From the NCBI GenBank assembly GCA_937871985.1, contig CALMPB010000080.1, forward strand, positions 1 to 8,027: 8,027 nucleotides of DNA, read 5' to 3'. Below are positions 1-6,463 of the stretch, piece after piece; position 1 is the stretch's first letter, and every line of letters begins with the position of its first letter. Under the pieces are notes generated by a model. It had not been told where the DNA came from. It did no database searches and saw only the letters and a program-made list of their open reading frames with translations. Origin of the DNA: an uncultured Burkholderiaceae bacterium. GTDB lineage: Bacteria > Pseudomonadota > Gammaproteobacteria > Burkholderiales > Burkholderiaceae. Made by a program: the position numbers and the translations under genes.

Positions 1-264
1 GGTCTGCAACCGGTCGACCAGATCGGCCAGGGTGTCGACCAGTTCGCCGCGCACAGTGCAGCACAGGCAGCCGTCGGAAAGCTGGATGATGCCATCGGAG
101 GACTGCTCGACCAGCAGATGGTCGATGGCCACCTCGCCGAACTCATTGATGATCACCGCCGTGTCGGCGAGCGCCGGATCCTTCAACAGCCGGTTGAGCA
201 AGGTCGTCTTGCCGGCTCCGAGGAAGCCGGTGAGCACCGAGACGGGGATGGGAAAGCCGCTCAT
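1..264 (-). CDS. COG0523/CobW-type G3E GTPase, N-terminal 88 residues (partial)
   Basis: Only the N-terminal 88 residues lie in the window; the rest is off the left edge. Translated from the minus-strand ATG at 262-264, the protein starts MSGFPIPVSVLTGFLGAGKT, which carries the Walker A loop GFLGAGKT of the G3E P-loop GTPases. The metal-binding signature GCLCC follows near residues 68-72, just after a segment rich in Asp and Glu. INEFGEVAIDH (about residues 38-48) is also typical. Members of this family (CobW, YjiA, ZNG1) are cytoplasmic GTPases that deliver metals, often zinc, or help insert cobalt into cobalamin. The visible part cannot tell which one this is, and no cobalamin genes are nearby. 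The start lies 4 bp after the stop of the upstream carboxypeptidase, so the two are probably cotranscribed. Family assignment is firm; the substrate is unknown. Confidence -1.
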   Translation of the reverse strand, partial: MSGFPIPVSVLTGFLGAGKTTLLNRLLKDPALADTAVIINEFGEVAIDHLLVEQSSDGIIQLSDGCLCCTVRGELVDTLADLVDRLQT

Positions 265-268
265 CGGC

Positions 269-1435
269 TCAGTTCTTCGCCGCCTGGTCGCCCTGCGCGG
301 CGTTGGCGCCGACCACGGCCGGGCCGGCTCCGGACGGCGCCGGCCTGTCGGGGCGCCATGTCGGGATCGGCACGTCGGCGAATTCCTGGCCGGCATGGCC
401 GAGGATGGCCTTCGGCGTCGGCCCCGTGGCGCCGCCGAGACCGACGGCGACAAGTGTCGGCGCGTGATCGAGCTTCTGCTGGTAGAGGGACTTCGGCGCA
501 TTCTTGCTGGCGACGGCCGGCGGCGCTTCCGACTGCTCCTCGGTCGTCGCCTTCTTCTTGCAGATCTCGTCCTGCAGGTCGTTGGGCGACTGGGTGTCGC
601 CGTAGGACGGCAGCGTCGCCACGGTGGTCGAGCCGCCGGCGGGCGTGTCGAAGCCCTTGTCGAGGAGGTTTGCCGCCGTCTCGGCGCGGGCAACGGCCGA
701 CTTCTCGCCGAGCACCACCGCGACCAGCGTGCGGCCCTTGCGCGTCGCCGAGCCTATCATGTTGAAGCCGGAGGGGCAGACAAAGCCGGTCTTCATGCCG
801 TCGGCGCCGGGATAGCGGCCGATCAGCAGATTGTAATTCGGGATGGCCTTCTTGCCGACCGCCAGCCCTTCGATCGAGAACCACGACGCATATTGCGGGA
901 AATCCCGGCGGATCGCCATCACCAGCAGGCCGAGGTCGCGCGCGGTCGTGTACTGATCCGGCGAGAACAGCCCGTTGGGATTGACGTAGTGCGTGCCGGT
1001 CATGCCGAGCCTCTGCGCCTCGGCATTCATCCGGTCGGCGAAGGCCGCCTGCGAGCCGCCGACATTTTCGCCCACGGCCATGGCGATGTCGTTGGCCGAC
1101 TTGACCAGCATCATCTTCAGAGCGCTGTCGAGCCGCATCACCGAACCTGGCTTGAAGCCCATCTTGCTCGGCGGCTCGGCGGCGGAATGGCGCGTCACCT
1201 TGATCGGCGAATCAAGCTGCACCTCGCCGGCGGCGATCGCCCGGAACGTCACATAGGCGGTCATCAGCTTGGTCAGCGACGCCGGATACCAGCGGCTGAA
1301 CGCATCCTGATGCTGCAGGATGCGGCCATTGGAAAGGTCGAAAAGCATGACCGGGTTGGCCGTTGCCGGCTTTGCCAGCGCTGGCAGCGCCATCGCGCCG
1401 GCGATCAATAGAGTGAGGAAATGCCTGTGCCGCAT
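269..1435 (-). CDS. Serine-type D-alanyl-D-alanine carboxypeptidase (peptidase S11, PBP5-like)
   Basis: This enzyme removes the terminal D-alanine from peptidoglycan pentapeptide stems in the periplasm. All three penicillin-binding active-site motifs are visible in the 388-residue protein: SLTK (53-56, nucleophile Ser53), SAN (113-115) and KTG (215-217). The first 26 or so residues are a signal peptide: basic MRHRH, a hydrophobic stretch, and a probable cleavage site near ALA-KPATA. The catalytic domain ends near residue 265. The last 120 residues are rich in Pro, Ala, Gly and Lys, and I see neither a clear PBP5 C-terminal beta domain nor an amphipathic membrane anchor, so the protein may be free in the periplasm or held another way. 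The ATG is the only reasonable start because the signal peptide follows at once, though the nearest purine-rich site (AAGAGG, plus-strand 1453-1458) is 17 nt upstream, farther than usual. The GTPase gene follows after 4 bp. Confidence -1.
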   Translation of the reverse strand: MRHRHFLTLLIAGAMALPALAKPATANPVMLFDLSNGRILQHQDAFSRWYPASLTKLMTAYVTFRAIAAGEVQLDSPIKVTRHSAAEPPSKMGFKPGSVMRLDSALKMMLVKSANDIAMAVGENVGGSQAAFADRMNAEAQRLGMTGTHYVNPNGLFSPDQYTTARDLGLLVMAIRRDFPQYASWFSIEGLAVGKKAIPNYNLLIGRYPGADGMKTGFVCPSGFNMIGSATRKGRTLVAVVLGEKSAVARAETAANLLDKGFDTPAGGSTTVATLPSYGDTQSPNDLQDEICKKKATTEEQSEAPPAVASKNAPKSLYQQKLDHAPTLVAVGLGGATGPTPKAILGHAGQEFADVPIPTWRPDRPAPSGAGPAVVGANAAQGDQAAKN

Positions 1436-1636
1436 GGTCGAATCCGAAATCGCCTCTTGCCGTAGTCACCCCTGGCTCCGTAAGATTTCGTTACGTTGTC
1501 GCCAGCGTGATGGATCCGTCCCTCACTCCCCGGAGCCATCGGTGCCGTGCTATTTATCCTATGTGACGTCAAAATGGCAAAGTGCCCGACAATCACGATT
1601 GCAAGGCGACGCCATCAACAGCGAGATTGAACCCAC
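1436..1636. promoter_or_regulatory. Divergent intergenic region with probable promoters for the carboxypeptidase and amidohydrolase genes
   Basis: This 201-bp gap separates two divergent genes and must hold both promoters. Its most AT-rich patch is about 1550-1580. On the minus strand TTGCCA (1575-1580) and GATAAA (1553-1558) are spaced by 16 bp and could serve the carboxypeptidase; the -10 match is 4 of 6. An 8-bp palindrome TGACGTCA lies at 1564-1571 between these boxes. I could not find a convincing pair for the plus-strand amidohydrolase gene. The assignment is weak. Confidence -1.
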
Positions 1637-2800
1637 ATGCCGATCCTGAACCGAGCCGCCGAAATGCAGGATGAAGTCGCGGGCTGGCGCCGCCACCTGC
1701 ACCAGACACCGGAACTGAATTTCGACGTATTCCAGACCGCCGCCTTCGTCACCGACAAGCTGAAAGCCTTCGGCTGCGATGACGTGGTGACCGGCATCGG
1801 CAAGACCGGTGTCGTGGGCATCATCCATGGCCGCAAGGGCGACGGCGCCACCATCGGCCTGCGCGCCGACATGGACGCGCTGCCGATCGAGGAGATCTCC
1901 GGCAAGCCCTACGCCTCGACCGTTCCCGGCAAGATGCACGCCTGCGGCCATGACGGGCACACCGCCATGCTGCTCGGCGCGGCGAAGTACCTCGCCGAGA
2001 CGCGCAATTTCGCCGGCTCGGTGGCGGTCATCTTCCAGCCGGCCGAGGAAGGCGGCGGCGGCGGCAACGAGATGGTCAAGGAAGGCATGATGGAGCGTTT
2101 CGGCATCGGCAAGGTGTTCGGCATGCACAACATGCCCGGCCTGCCGGTCGGCCAGTTCGCCATCAGGCCAGGCCCGATCATGGCGGCGACCGCCGAATTC
2201 ACCATCACCGTCAAGGGCCGGGGCGGCCATGCCGCCATGCCGCACGGCACGATCGACCCGATCGTCATCGCCAGCCAGCTCGTCGGCGCCCTGCAGACCA
2301 TCGCCTCGCGCAGCACCGACCCGGTCGAGGCCGTCGTCGTGTCGGTGACCAAATTCCACGCCGGCGATGCCTACAATGTCATTCCCGAGACGGCGGAGAT
2401 CGCCGGAACCGTGCGCACGCTGAAGAAGGAAGTGGCCAAGAAGGCGGAAGAGCGCATGCGCGCGCTCTGCGACGGATTGTCCGCCGCCTACGGCGCCAAG
2501 ATCGAGGTCGACTACGATTCCAACTACCCCGTGACCTTCAACCATCCCGAGGAAACCGTCTTCGCCAGCGATATCGCCGCGGCGGTGGCCGGCGACGCGC
2601 ATGTCCATCGCGGCATCCAGCCGGTGATGGGTGGCGAGGACTTCTCCTACATGCTGGAAGCGCGCCCCGGCGCCTTCATCTTCATCGGCAATGGCGAGAC
2701 GGCGGGGCTCCACCATCCGGCCTACGACTTCAATGACGAGGTCATTCCGCACGGCATGAGCTATTGGGTGAAGCTGGCCGAAACGGCTCTGGCGCGCTGA
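1637..2800 (+). CDS. M20D family amidohydrolase (hippurate hydrolase / N-acyl amino acid hydrolase type)
   Basis: This is a complete 387-residue protein of the usual length for the M20D subfamily, which includes hippurate hydrolase (HipO), IAA-amino acid hydrolases and N-acetyl-diaminopimelate deacetylase-like enzymes. It should be a cytoplasmic metal-dependent amidase that cleaves N-acyl amino acids; there is no signal peptide. Visible family motifs are RRHLHQTPEL (18-27), GLRADMDALP (74-83), HACGHDGHTA (101-110, metal ligands Cys103 and His105), PAEEGG (135-140, catalytic Glu and metal-binding Glu), MHN (163-165, His164), GRGGHAAMPH (194-203, start of the dimerisation domain), MGGEDFSYM (331-339) and LHHPAYDFND (358-367, last metal-binding His). 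All catalytic residues are present, so it is likely active. The ribosome-binding site is weak (GCGAGA, about 11 nt before the ATG). It is followed by a hairpin terminator. The exact acyl substrate cannot be read from sequence. Confidence -1.
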   Translation: MPILNRAAEMQDEVAGWRRHLHQTPELNFDVFQTAAFVTDKLKAFGCDDVVTGIGKTGVVGIIHGRKGDGATIGLRADMDALPIEEISGKPYASTVPGKMHACGHDGHTAMLLGAAKYLAETRNFAGSVAVIFQPAEEGGGGGNEMVKEGMMERFGIGKVFGMHNMPGLPVGQFAIRPGPIMAATAEFTITVKGRGGHAAMPHGTIDPIVIASQLVGALQTIASRSTDPVEAVVVSVTKFHAGDAYNVIPETAEIAGTVRTLKKEVAKKAEERMRALCDGLSAAYGAKIEVDYDSNYPVTFNHPEETVFASDIAAAVAGDAHVHRGIQPVMGGEDFSYMLEARPGAFIFIGNGETAGLHHPAYDFNDEVIPHGMSYWVKLAETALAR

Positions 2801-2818
2801 ATGACGACAACGACGGCG

Positions 2819-2851
2819 GGCAGGTGCGAATTGCATGCGCACCTGCCTCTT
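2819..2851 (+). terminator. Probable intrinsic terminator of the M20D amidohydrolase gene
   Basis: There are perfect 10-bp inverted arms, GGCAGGTGCG at 2819-2828 and CGCACCTGCC at 2838-2847, with a 9-nt loop. The hairpin lies 19 bp after the stop codon and ends in TCTT. The T tract is short, so termination may be partial or Rho-assisted. The position between a coding gene and an independently promoted tRNA supports a terminator role. Confidence -1.
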
Positions 2852-2877
2852 GGCGAAACCGTTCGAAGCGGCTATGT
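2849..2877 (+). promoter_or_regulatory. Promoter of tRNA-Arg(CCU)
   Basis: CTTGGC at 2849-2854 and CTATGT at 2872-2877 are separated by exactly 17 bp. Each matches the known rhizobial sigma-70 consensus (CTTGAC, CTATAT) at 5 of 6 positions. The expected transcription start, near 2884, lies about 6 bp before the tRNA. The -35 box abuts the preceding hairpin. Confidence -1.
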
Positions 2878-2889
2878 GTCTGCCCGCGT

Positions 2890-2966
2890 GGTCCCGTAGC
2901 TCAGTAGGATAGAGCGGCAGATTCCTAATCTGTAGGTCACAGGTTCGATTCCTGTCGGGATCACCA
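2890..2966 (+). tRNA. tRNA-Arg, anticodon CCU
   Basis: A complete cloverleaf can be folded by hand. The acceptor stem pairs GGTCCCG (2890-2896) with CGGGATC (2956-2962), with one G-T pair. The D arm is GCTC/GAGC. The anticodon stem is GCAGA/TCTGT around the loop TTCCTAA, with anticodon CCT at 2924-2926. The T arm is ACAGG-TTCGATT-CCTGT. The discriminator is A2963, and CCA is encoded at 2964-2966. The tRNA reads the arginine codon AGG. It has its own promoter. It marks the boundary between housekeeping-type genes on the left and accessory-type genes on the right. Confidence -1.
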
Positions 2967-3126
2967 GCAAATTCAACCGATTGCCCGACAGGCTCCATGC
3001 CGCGTCGTGTTGTGTCGAACGTCCTCGAGATCGACGCTTTTCACTGGCGCGTGGCCTGGCGACGCGACATGATCAGACCATGGAAACATTACGGACAGTC
3101 TCCGGTTCTTGCCGAAGCGGCCAGGC

Positions 3127-3160
3127 GCCCTTCAGGCTGACCAGGCATGGCCTGAAGGGC
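3127..3160. repeat. Long perfect hairpin upstream of the acetyltransferase gene
   Basis: Arms of 11 bp are perfectly complementary: GCCCTTCAGGC at 3127-3137 and GCCTGAAGGGC at 3150-3160, with a 12-nt loop that can be extended by two G-T pairs. No T tract follows, so this is not a standard intrinsic terminator. It lies 75 bp before the acetyltransferase start, in the probable leader. It could be an operator, an RNA leader structure or a small extragenic palindrome. Confidence -1.
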
Positions 3161-3234
3161 ATGACGACCGCTGGAAGCCGGCGGCCCGCGACACCGGCCG
3201 GAGCTTTCACAGCCATGGCGGCAAAGGGGGATGC

Positions 3235-3777
3235 ATGACGACGGCGGACCCGCTGGACACGATGAAGATCGATGTCCTGACGCCCGAGGTGGCGACCGAT
3301 CACCTGGCCGAACTGGTCGAGCTTCTGGTTCAGGCCGTGGAGAACGGCGCCCTTGTCGGATTCGTCTGGCCACTGGATGCGCCGACCGCCAGCGACTTTT
3401 GGCAAGGAGCCATAGAATCGACCACAACCGGCGACCACCTGTTGATCGGGGCTCTTGTGGATGGCCGCCTCATTGGCACGGTTCAGCTCTATCTCTCTCC
3501 CGAGCCAAATGCGCCTCACCGCGCGGAGGTCTACAAGCTTCTGGTCCATCGCGACTTTCAGAACCGTGGCGTCGGGGCCGCTTTGATGACCGAGGTGGAG
3601 GCACAAGCCAAGAACCACCGCCGCAGCCTGCTTCTTCTCGATACCGTGGAGGGCGGCGCCAGCGAGCGCCTGTACCGGCGGATGGGATGGCGGGAGGTCG
3701 GTACGGTGCCACACCACTTCAACGACCCTTACGGAAAACCGAAAGCCTCGATCTACTTCATGAAGCATCTCTCGTAG
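3235..3777 (+). CDS. GNAT family N-acetyltransferase, tabtoxin-resistance (Ttr)-like
   Basis: This is a 180-residue GCN5-related acetyltransferase that uses acetyl-CoA to acetylate a small molecule or protein amine. Motif A spans about 98-118 (EVYKLLVHRDFQNRGVGAAL), with the pyrophosphate-binding QNRGVG at 109-114. The C-terminal motif B region contains LLLDT (133-137), then LYRRMGW (146-152). From memory of the family, several blocks match the Pseudomonas tabtoxin-resistance acetyltransferase: GALVGF near 38-43, PNxxxRAEVxKL near 91-102, LLxLDT, and a C-terminal IYF. That substrate is an inference. I chose the ATG at 3235 because AAAGGGGG ends 4 nt before it; the same frame is open back to 3109, but without a ribosome site. 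The gene is convergent with the RpiR gene (56-bp gap, no clear terminator). Confidence -1.
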   Translation: MTTADPLDTMKIDVLTPEVATDHLAELVELLVQAVENGALVGFVWPLDAPTASDFWQGAIESTTTGDHLLIGALVDGRLIGTVQLYLSPEPNAPHRAEVYKLLVHRDFQNRGVGAALMTEVEAQAKNHRRSLLLLDTVEGGASERLYRRMGWREVGTVPHHFNDPYGKPKASIYFMKHLS

Positions 3778-3833
3778 CCATAGGCCAACTGCCGTCCCGC
3801 CAGCCACGCGAAGCTTCCGTCGCCGGGCTTGCT

Positions 3834-4712
3834 CTAGGTCAGCAGTCCGAACTGGTTCACCATGGCGTCGAGGGCCTTGGCCCGCGTGGCGATGCTGCCC
3901 TTCAACTTCTGCGCCACCCCGTCCAGCAGCAGGTTCGTGAGGCTCAGAAAGGCAGCCTGGCTATCCCAGAAAAGGCGCGTTTCGGTACTCACCAGGAGCA
4001 CGTCGTCGGACACGTCGCTCGACCAGCCGCAATGCGGATCAGAGATCATCACGACATAGTGGCCATGCTCGCGCGCCGACTGGGCAATCTTCTTGCTCAG
4101 CGCACCATAGCGCCGCATCTCGAACAGGATGAGGACGCTGCCGCGCGGCGCATCGTGGATCTCCGCCAGGCTTCCGTTCCTGGTGTCGATCCGGCGCACG
4201 CCCGGCCGCAGCAGCTGAAGCCTGATCTCGAAGATCGACGCTATGCCGTCCATCATCTGGAAGCCGGCCACGAGGACCTCCGGCGCGGACCCGACGGCCT
4301 CGACGATCCGGTCCCACTGCGGCGTCACGACGAGTTCGTAGACCTTGACCAGCGCCTCGATTTCTAGGTCCAGCGTCACCCGCAGCTTGTCGTCCTGGCT
4401 CTTGGCCTTCAGGAAGCGGTCGACGCGGTTGCTGACCTGGTAGTTGCCGATCGCGAATTTGCGGCGAAGCTCGCGCCGGACCTCGGCCAGCCCCTGATAG
4501 CCGTTCTTCCGTAGAAAGCGGCTGACCGTCATCTTGCTGGTGCCAACCGTGTCCGCGATGCTGCTCGCCGTTTCGAACGGAATGCGCTCGATGTTGGAGA
4601 GCATGTAACTGGCCAGCGCGCGTTCCGCTCGGGTGAACAGCGGTACGTTCCTTTGCAGCCTGGCCTGCAGGCTGTCTTCTCCCGAAGCGGGGTTTTCACT
4701 GGCTTTCTTCAC
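3834..4712 (-). CDS. MurR/RpiR family transcriptional regulator (HTH_6 plus SIS domain)
   Basis: This is a DNA-binding regulator of 292 residues. The N-terminal HTH_6 domain spans about 18-90, with the helix-turn-helix around ASSIADTVGTSKMTVSRFL (49-67). A SIS domain follows, about 140-275. In typical RpiR proteins this domain binds a phosphosugar, but here the usual GxGxS loop is replaced by GFQMM (150-154) and the usual SxSGxT-like loop by FEMRRYG (197-203), so the ligand is probably not a sugar phosphate. Preferred start: GTG at 4710-4712, because GGAGGG (plus-strand 4722-4727) precedes it by 9 nt. The frame stays open to TTG codons at 4739 and 4742, but these lack a ribosome site and lie upstream of the likely transcription start. 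It is divergent from the solute-binding protein gene, its most likely target. Confidence -1.
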   Translation of the reverse strand: MKKASENPASGEDSLQARLQRNVPLFTRAERALASYMLSNIERIPFETASSIADTVGTSKMTVSRFLRKNGYQGLAEVRRELRRKFAIGNYQVSNRVDRFLKAKSQDDKLRVTLDLEIEALVKVYELVVTPQWDRIVEAVGSAPEVLVAGFQMMDGIASIFEIRLQLLRPGVRRIDTRNGSLAEIHDAPRGSVLILFEMRRYGALSKKIAQSAREHGHYVVMISDPHCGWSSDVSDDVLLVSTETRLFWDSQAAFLSLTNLLLDGVAQKLKGSIATRAKALDAMVNQFGLLT

Positions 4713-4742
4713 CGAACCGGGCCCTCCGACCGAAGCCAACAA

Positions 4743-4756
4743 AATGATACCTCATT
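4743..4756. promoter_or_regulatory. Candidate operator palindrome in the rpiR-like/SBP divergent region
   Basis: AATGA (4743-4747) and TCATT (4752-4756) form an inverted repeat with a 4-bp spacer. The palindrome overlaps the likely minus-strand -10 box of the regulator (TATCAT, plus-strand 4744-4749) and the -35 box of the binding-protein gene (from 4755). A protein bound here would control both genes. That it is the RpiR-type protein's site is inferred from position only. Confidence -1.
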
Positions 4757-4783
4757 AACGTAGACAGGAAAACGTCACATATT
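4755..4783 (+). promoter_or_regulatory. Candidate promoter of the solute-binding protein gene
   Basis: TTAACG (4755-4760) and CATATT (4778-4783) are separated by 17 bp, each with 4 of 6 matches to the sigma-70 consensus. The predicted start near 4790 would give a leader of about 50 nt before the ATG at 4840. This is the AT-rich part of the divergent gap. Confidence -1.
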
Positions 4784-4839
4784 GCACCATTCCCCTGCGG
4801 CATTCTGGTCGCCAAGATTCAACATCCAGGGGGATTTAG

Positions 4840-6426
4840 ATGGCAGAGGTCACCCATGCCGGGGGAAACAAGGCACAGCTGATCGACATCAACCGGCGCT
4901 CGTTCCTATACGGGGCAGCAGCGTTGAGCGCGGGCGGGATCGTCAATTCGGTATTGCCGGGCAAGGCCTGGGCCGGCGGACCCAGGAAGGGAGGTATCCT
5001 CAAGGCAGGGCTTCAGGGCGGCGGCACCACCGACTCTCTCGACCCGGCGAGCTACACGGGCCAGGTTCAGTTCCACCTTTCGCGGGTCTGGGGCGACTAC
5101 CTCTTGAGGATAAAGGCGGATGGCAGCCTCGCCAACCTTGTCGCCGAGGAGGTCAAGCCCTCGGCCGACGCGAAAACCTGGACCGTCAAGATCAGAAAGG
5201 GCATCGAGTTTCACAATGGCAAGACACTGACGCCGGACGACGTCGTCGCCACGGTGGAGCGCCATGCAGGACCCGGCTCGAAATCGGCGATCGTTGGAAT
5301 GCTGGGCGGCATCGCCTCGATGAAGACGGATGGCGACGAGGTCGTGTTCGGGCTCAAGGAGCCCAACGCCGACTTTCCCTATCTGCTGGCGGACTACCAC
5401 CTCGTCCTCCAGCCCGATGGCGGCAGGGATGCCCCTGACGCGGCAATCGGATGTGGACCCTACAAGCTCACGGGCCGCCAGGCGGGCATCAGCTATGAGG
5501 GCGAGCGCTTCGCCAATTACTGGCAGGGCGATCAGACCGCGCATGCCGACCAGGTCCAGATACTTGTCATCAACGACAATACGGCCCGCACGTCCGCCCT
5601 GCAGAGTGGCCGGGTGGACCTCATCAACCAGATAAGCCCGAACATCGTCGAACTGCTTCGAAAGACAGGGGTGACCATCCGCAACATTTCGGGGCGCGGC
5701 TTCTACGAATTCGGCATGTTCTGCGACACGCCGCCCTTCGACAACAACGACCTGCGCATGGCCCTGAAGCTCGCCATCGATCGCGAGCAGATCGTGAAGA
5801 ACATCCTGCGCGGCTTTGGTTCGGTCGGAAACGACTTTCCGATCAACAAGGTCTATCCCCTGTTCTCGGACGATATCGAGCAGCGGAAATTCGACCCGGA
5901 AGCCGCGGCAAGGGCCTACAAGAAGTCAGGCCATTCGGGGTCGATACTGCTCAAGACCGCCAACGCGGCGTTTCCCGGCGCGATCGAGGCGGCGGAGTTG
6001 TTCCAGCGCAGTTGCGCGCAATGCGGCATCAAGATCGACGTTCAGCGCGTCCCGGACGACGGTTACTGGACCGGCGTCTGGAACAAGGAGCCGTTCACCG
6101 CGAATTTCTGGGGAGGAGCGCGTCCAACGCAGGACCTGGAATACGCGACCATCTATTCCTCGCAATCGAGCTGGAACGATATTCGCTGGCGCCGGCCGGA
6201 GTTCGACAAGATGATCCTCGCCGCCAGGGGCGAACTCGATCAGGCCAAACGCAAGAAGATCTATCGCGACATGGCTATCATGATGCGTGACGAGGGTGGC
6301 ATCATCCTGCCCTGCTTCAACGACTTCATCGACGCCACCGCAAAGCGTGTCGGCGGATACGAAGACGATCCGAACGGCGAGCTTATGAACGGCTACGCCT
6401 TGATCGATTGCTGGGTCGAGGCGTGA
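4840..6426 (+). CDS. ABC transporter substrate-binding protein, family 5 (peptide/nickel/opine type), Tat-exported
   Basis: This is a 528-residue periplasmic binding protein of the SBP_bac_5 family, which delivers oligopeptides, dipeptides, opines, nickel complexes or similar solutes to an ABC permease. The N-terminus has a twin-arginine signal, NRRSFLYGAAALSAGG (18-33, Arg19-Arg20), with probable cleavage after AWA at residue 45. The mature protein begins GGPRKGGILKAGL, a usual family start. Family blocks include TTDSLDPASYTG (63-74), the segment ending in KGIEFHNGKTLTPDDVV (residues just past 115), GCGPYKL, and LRMALKLAIDREQIV. AGGGGGA (4828-4834) is a strong ribosome site 5 nt before the ATG. 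No permease or ATPase gene follows, so it is an orphan within this window. It is divergent from the RpiR-type regulator and followed at 165 bp by a hydrolase. The ligand is unknown. Confidence -1.
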   Translation: MAEVTHAGGNKAQLIDINRRSFLYGAAALSAGGIVNSVLPGKAWAGGPRKGGILKAGLQGGGTTDSLDPASYTGQVQFHLSRVWGDYLLRIKADGSLANLVAEEVKPSADAKTWTVKIRKGIEFHNGKTLTPDDVVATVERHAGPGSKSAIVGMLGGIASMKTDGDEVVFGLKEPNADFPYLLADYHLVLQPDGGRDAPDAAIGCGPYKLTGRQAGISYEGERFANYWQGDQTAHADQVQILVINDNTARTSALQSGRVDLINQISPNIVELLRKTGVTIRNISGRGFYEFGMFCDTPPFDNNDLRMALKLAIDREQIVKNILRGFGSVGNDFPINKVYPLFSDDIEQRKFDPEAAARAYKKSGHSGSILLKTANAAFPGAIEAAELFQRSCAQCGIKIDVQRVPDDGYWTGVWNKEPFTANFWGGARPTQDLEYATIYSSQSSWNDIRWRRPEFDKMILAARGELDQAKRKKIYRDMAIMMRDEGGIILPCFNDFIDATAKRVGGYEDDPNGELMNGYALIDCWVEA

Positions 6427-6434
6427 CCTGCATG

Positions 6435-6454
6435 GCTCACCGGAAGCGGTGAGC
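6435..6454 (+). repeat. Tetraloop hairpin just after the solute-binding protein gene
   Basis: The arms GCTCACCG and CGGTGAGC close a GAAG tetraloop, giving 8 perfect base pairs 8 nt after the stop codon. There is no T tract. It is likely an mRNA 3'-end stabiliser or a Rho-type terminator element; this function is inferred. Confidence -1.
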
Positions 6455-6463
6455 AACCTCCAC

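Noticed and set aside
32..1411. 459-codon open frame on the plus strand
   Set aside because: It is antisense to the carboxypeptidase and GTPase, whose catalytic motifs prove the minus strand is coding; the translation is Arg-rich with no domain.
1564..1571. TGACGTCA palindrome
   Set aside because: Eight bases are too short to call an operator alone; it is mentioned only as part of the promoter region.
1569..1580. 12-mer TCAAAATGGCAA also present at 7424-7435
   Set aside because: About two shared 12-mers are expected by chance in a window of this size, and the flanks do not match.
2944..2966. tRNA 3' end as an attachment site with a duplicate in the window
   Set aside because: I found no second copy of the tRNA 3' end downstream in this window.
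1559..2998. 479-codon open frame on the minus strand
   Set aside because: It lies opposite the M20D amidohydrolase and the tRNA. The His/Arg/Gly-rich translation is typical of the antisense frame of a GC-rich gene, and the sense protein has all family motifs.
3231..4367. 378-codon plus-strand frame crossing the acetyltransferase and regulator
   Set aside because: It is a shifted frame of the acetyltransferase that continues antisense to the regulator; the composition is Arg/Gly/Pro-rich and no motif is seen.
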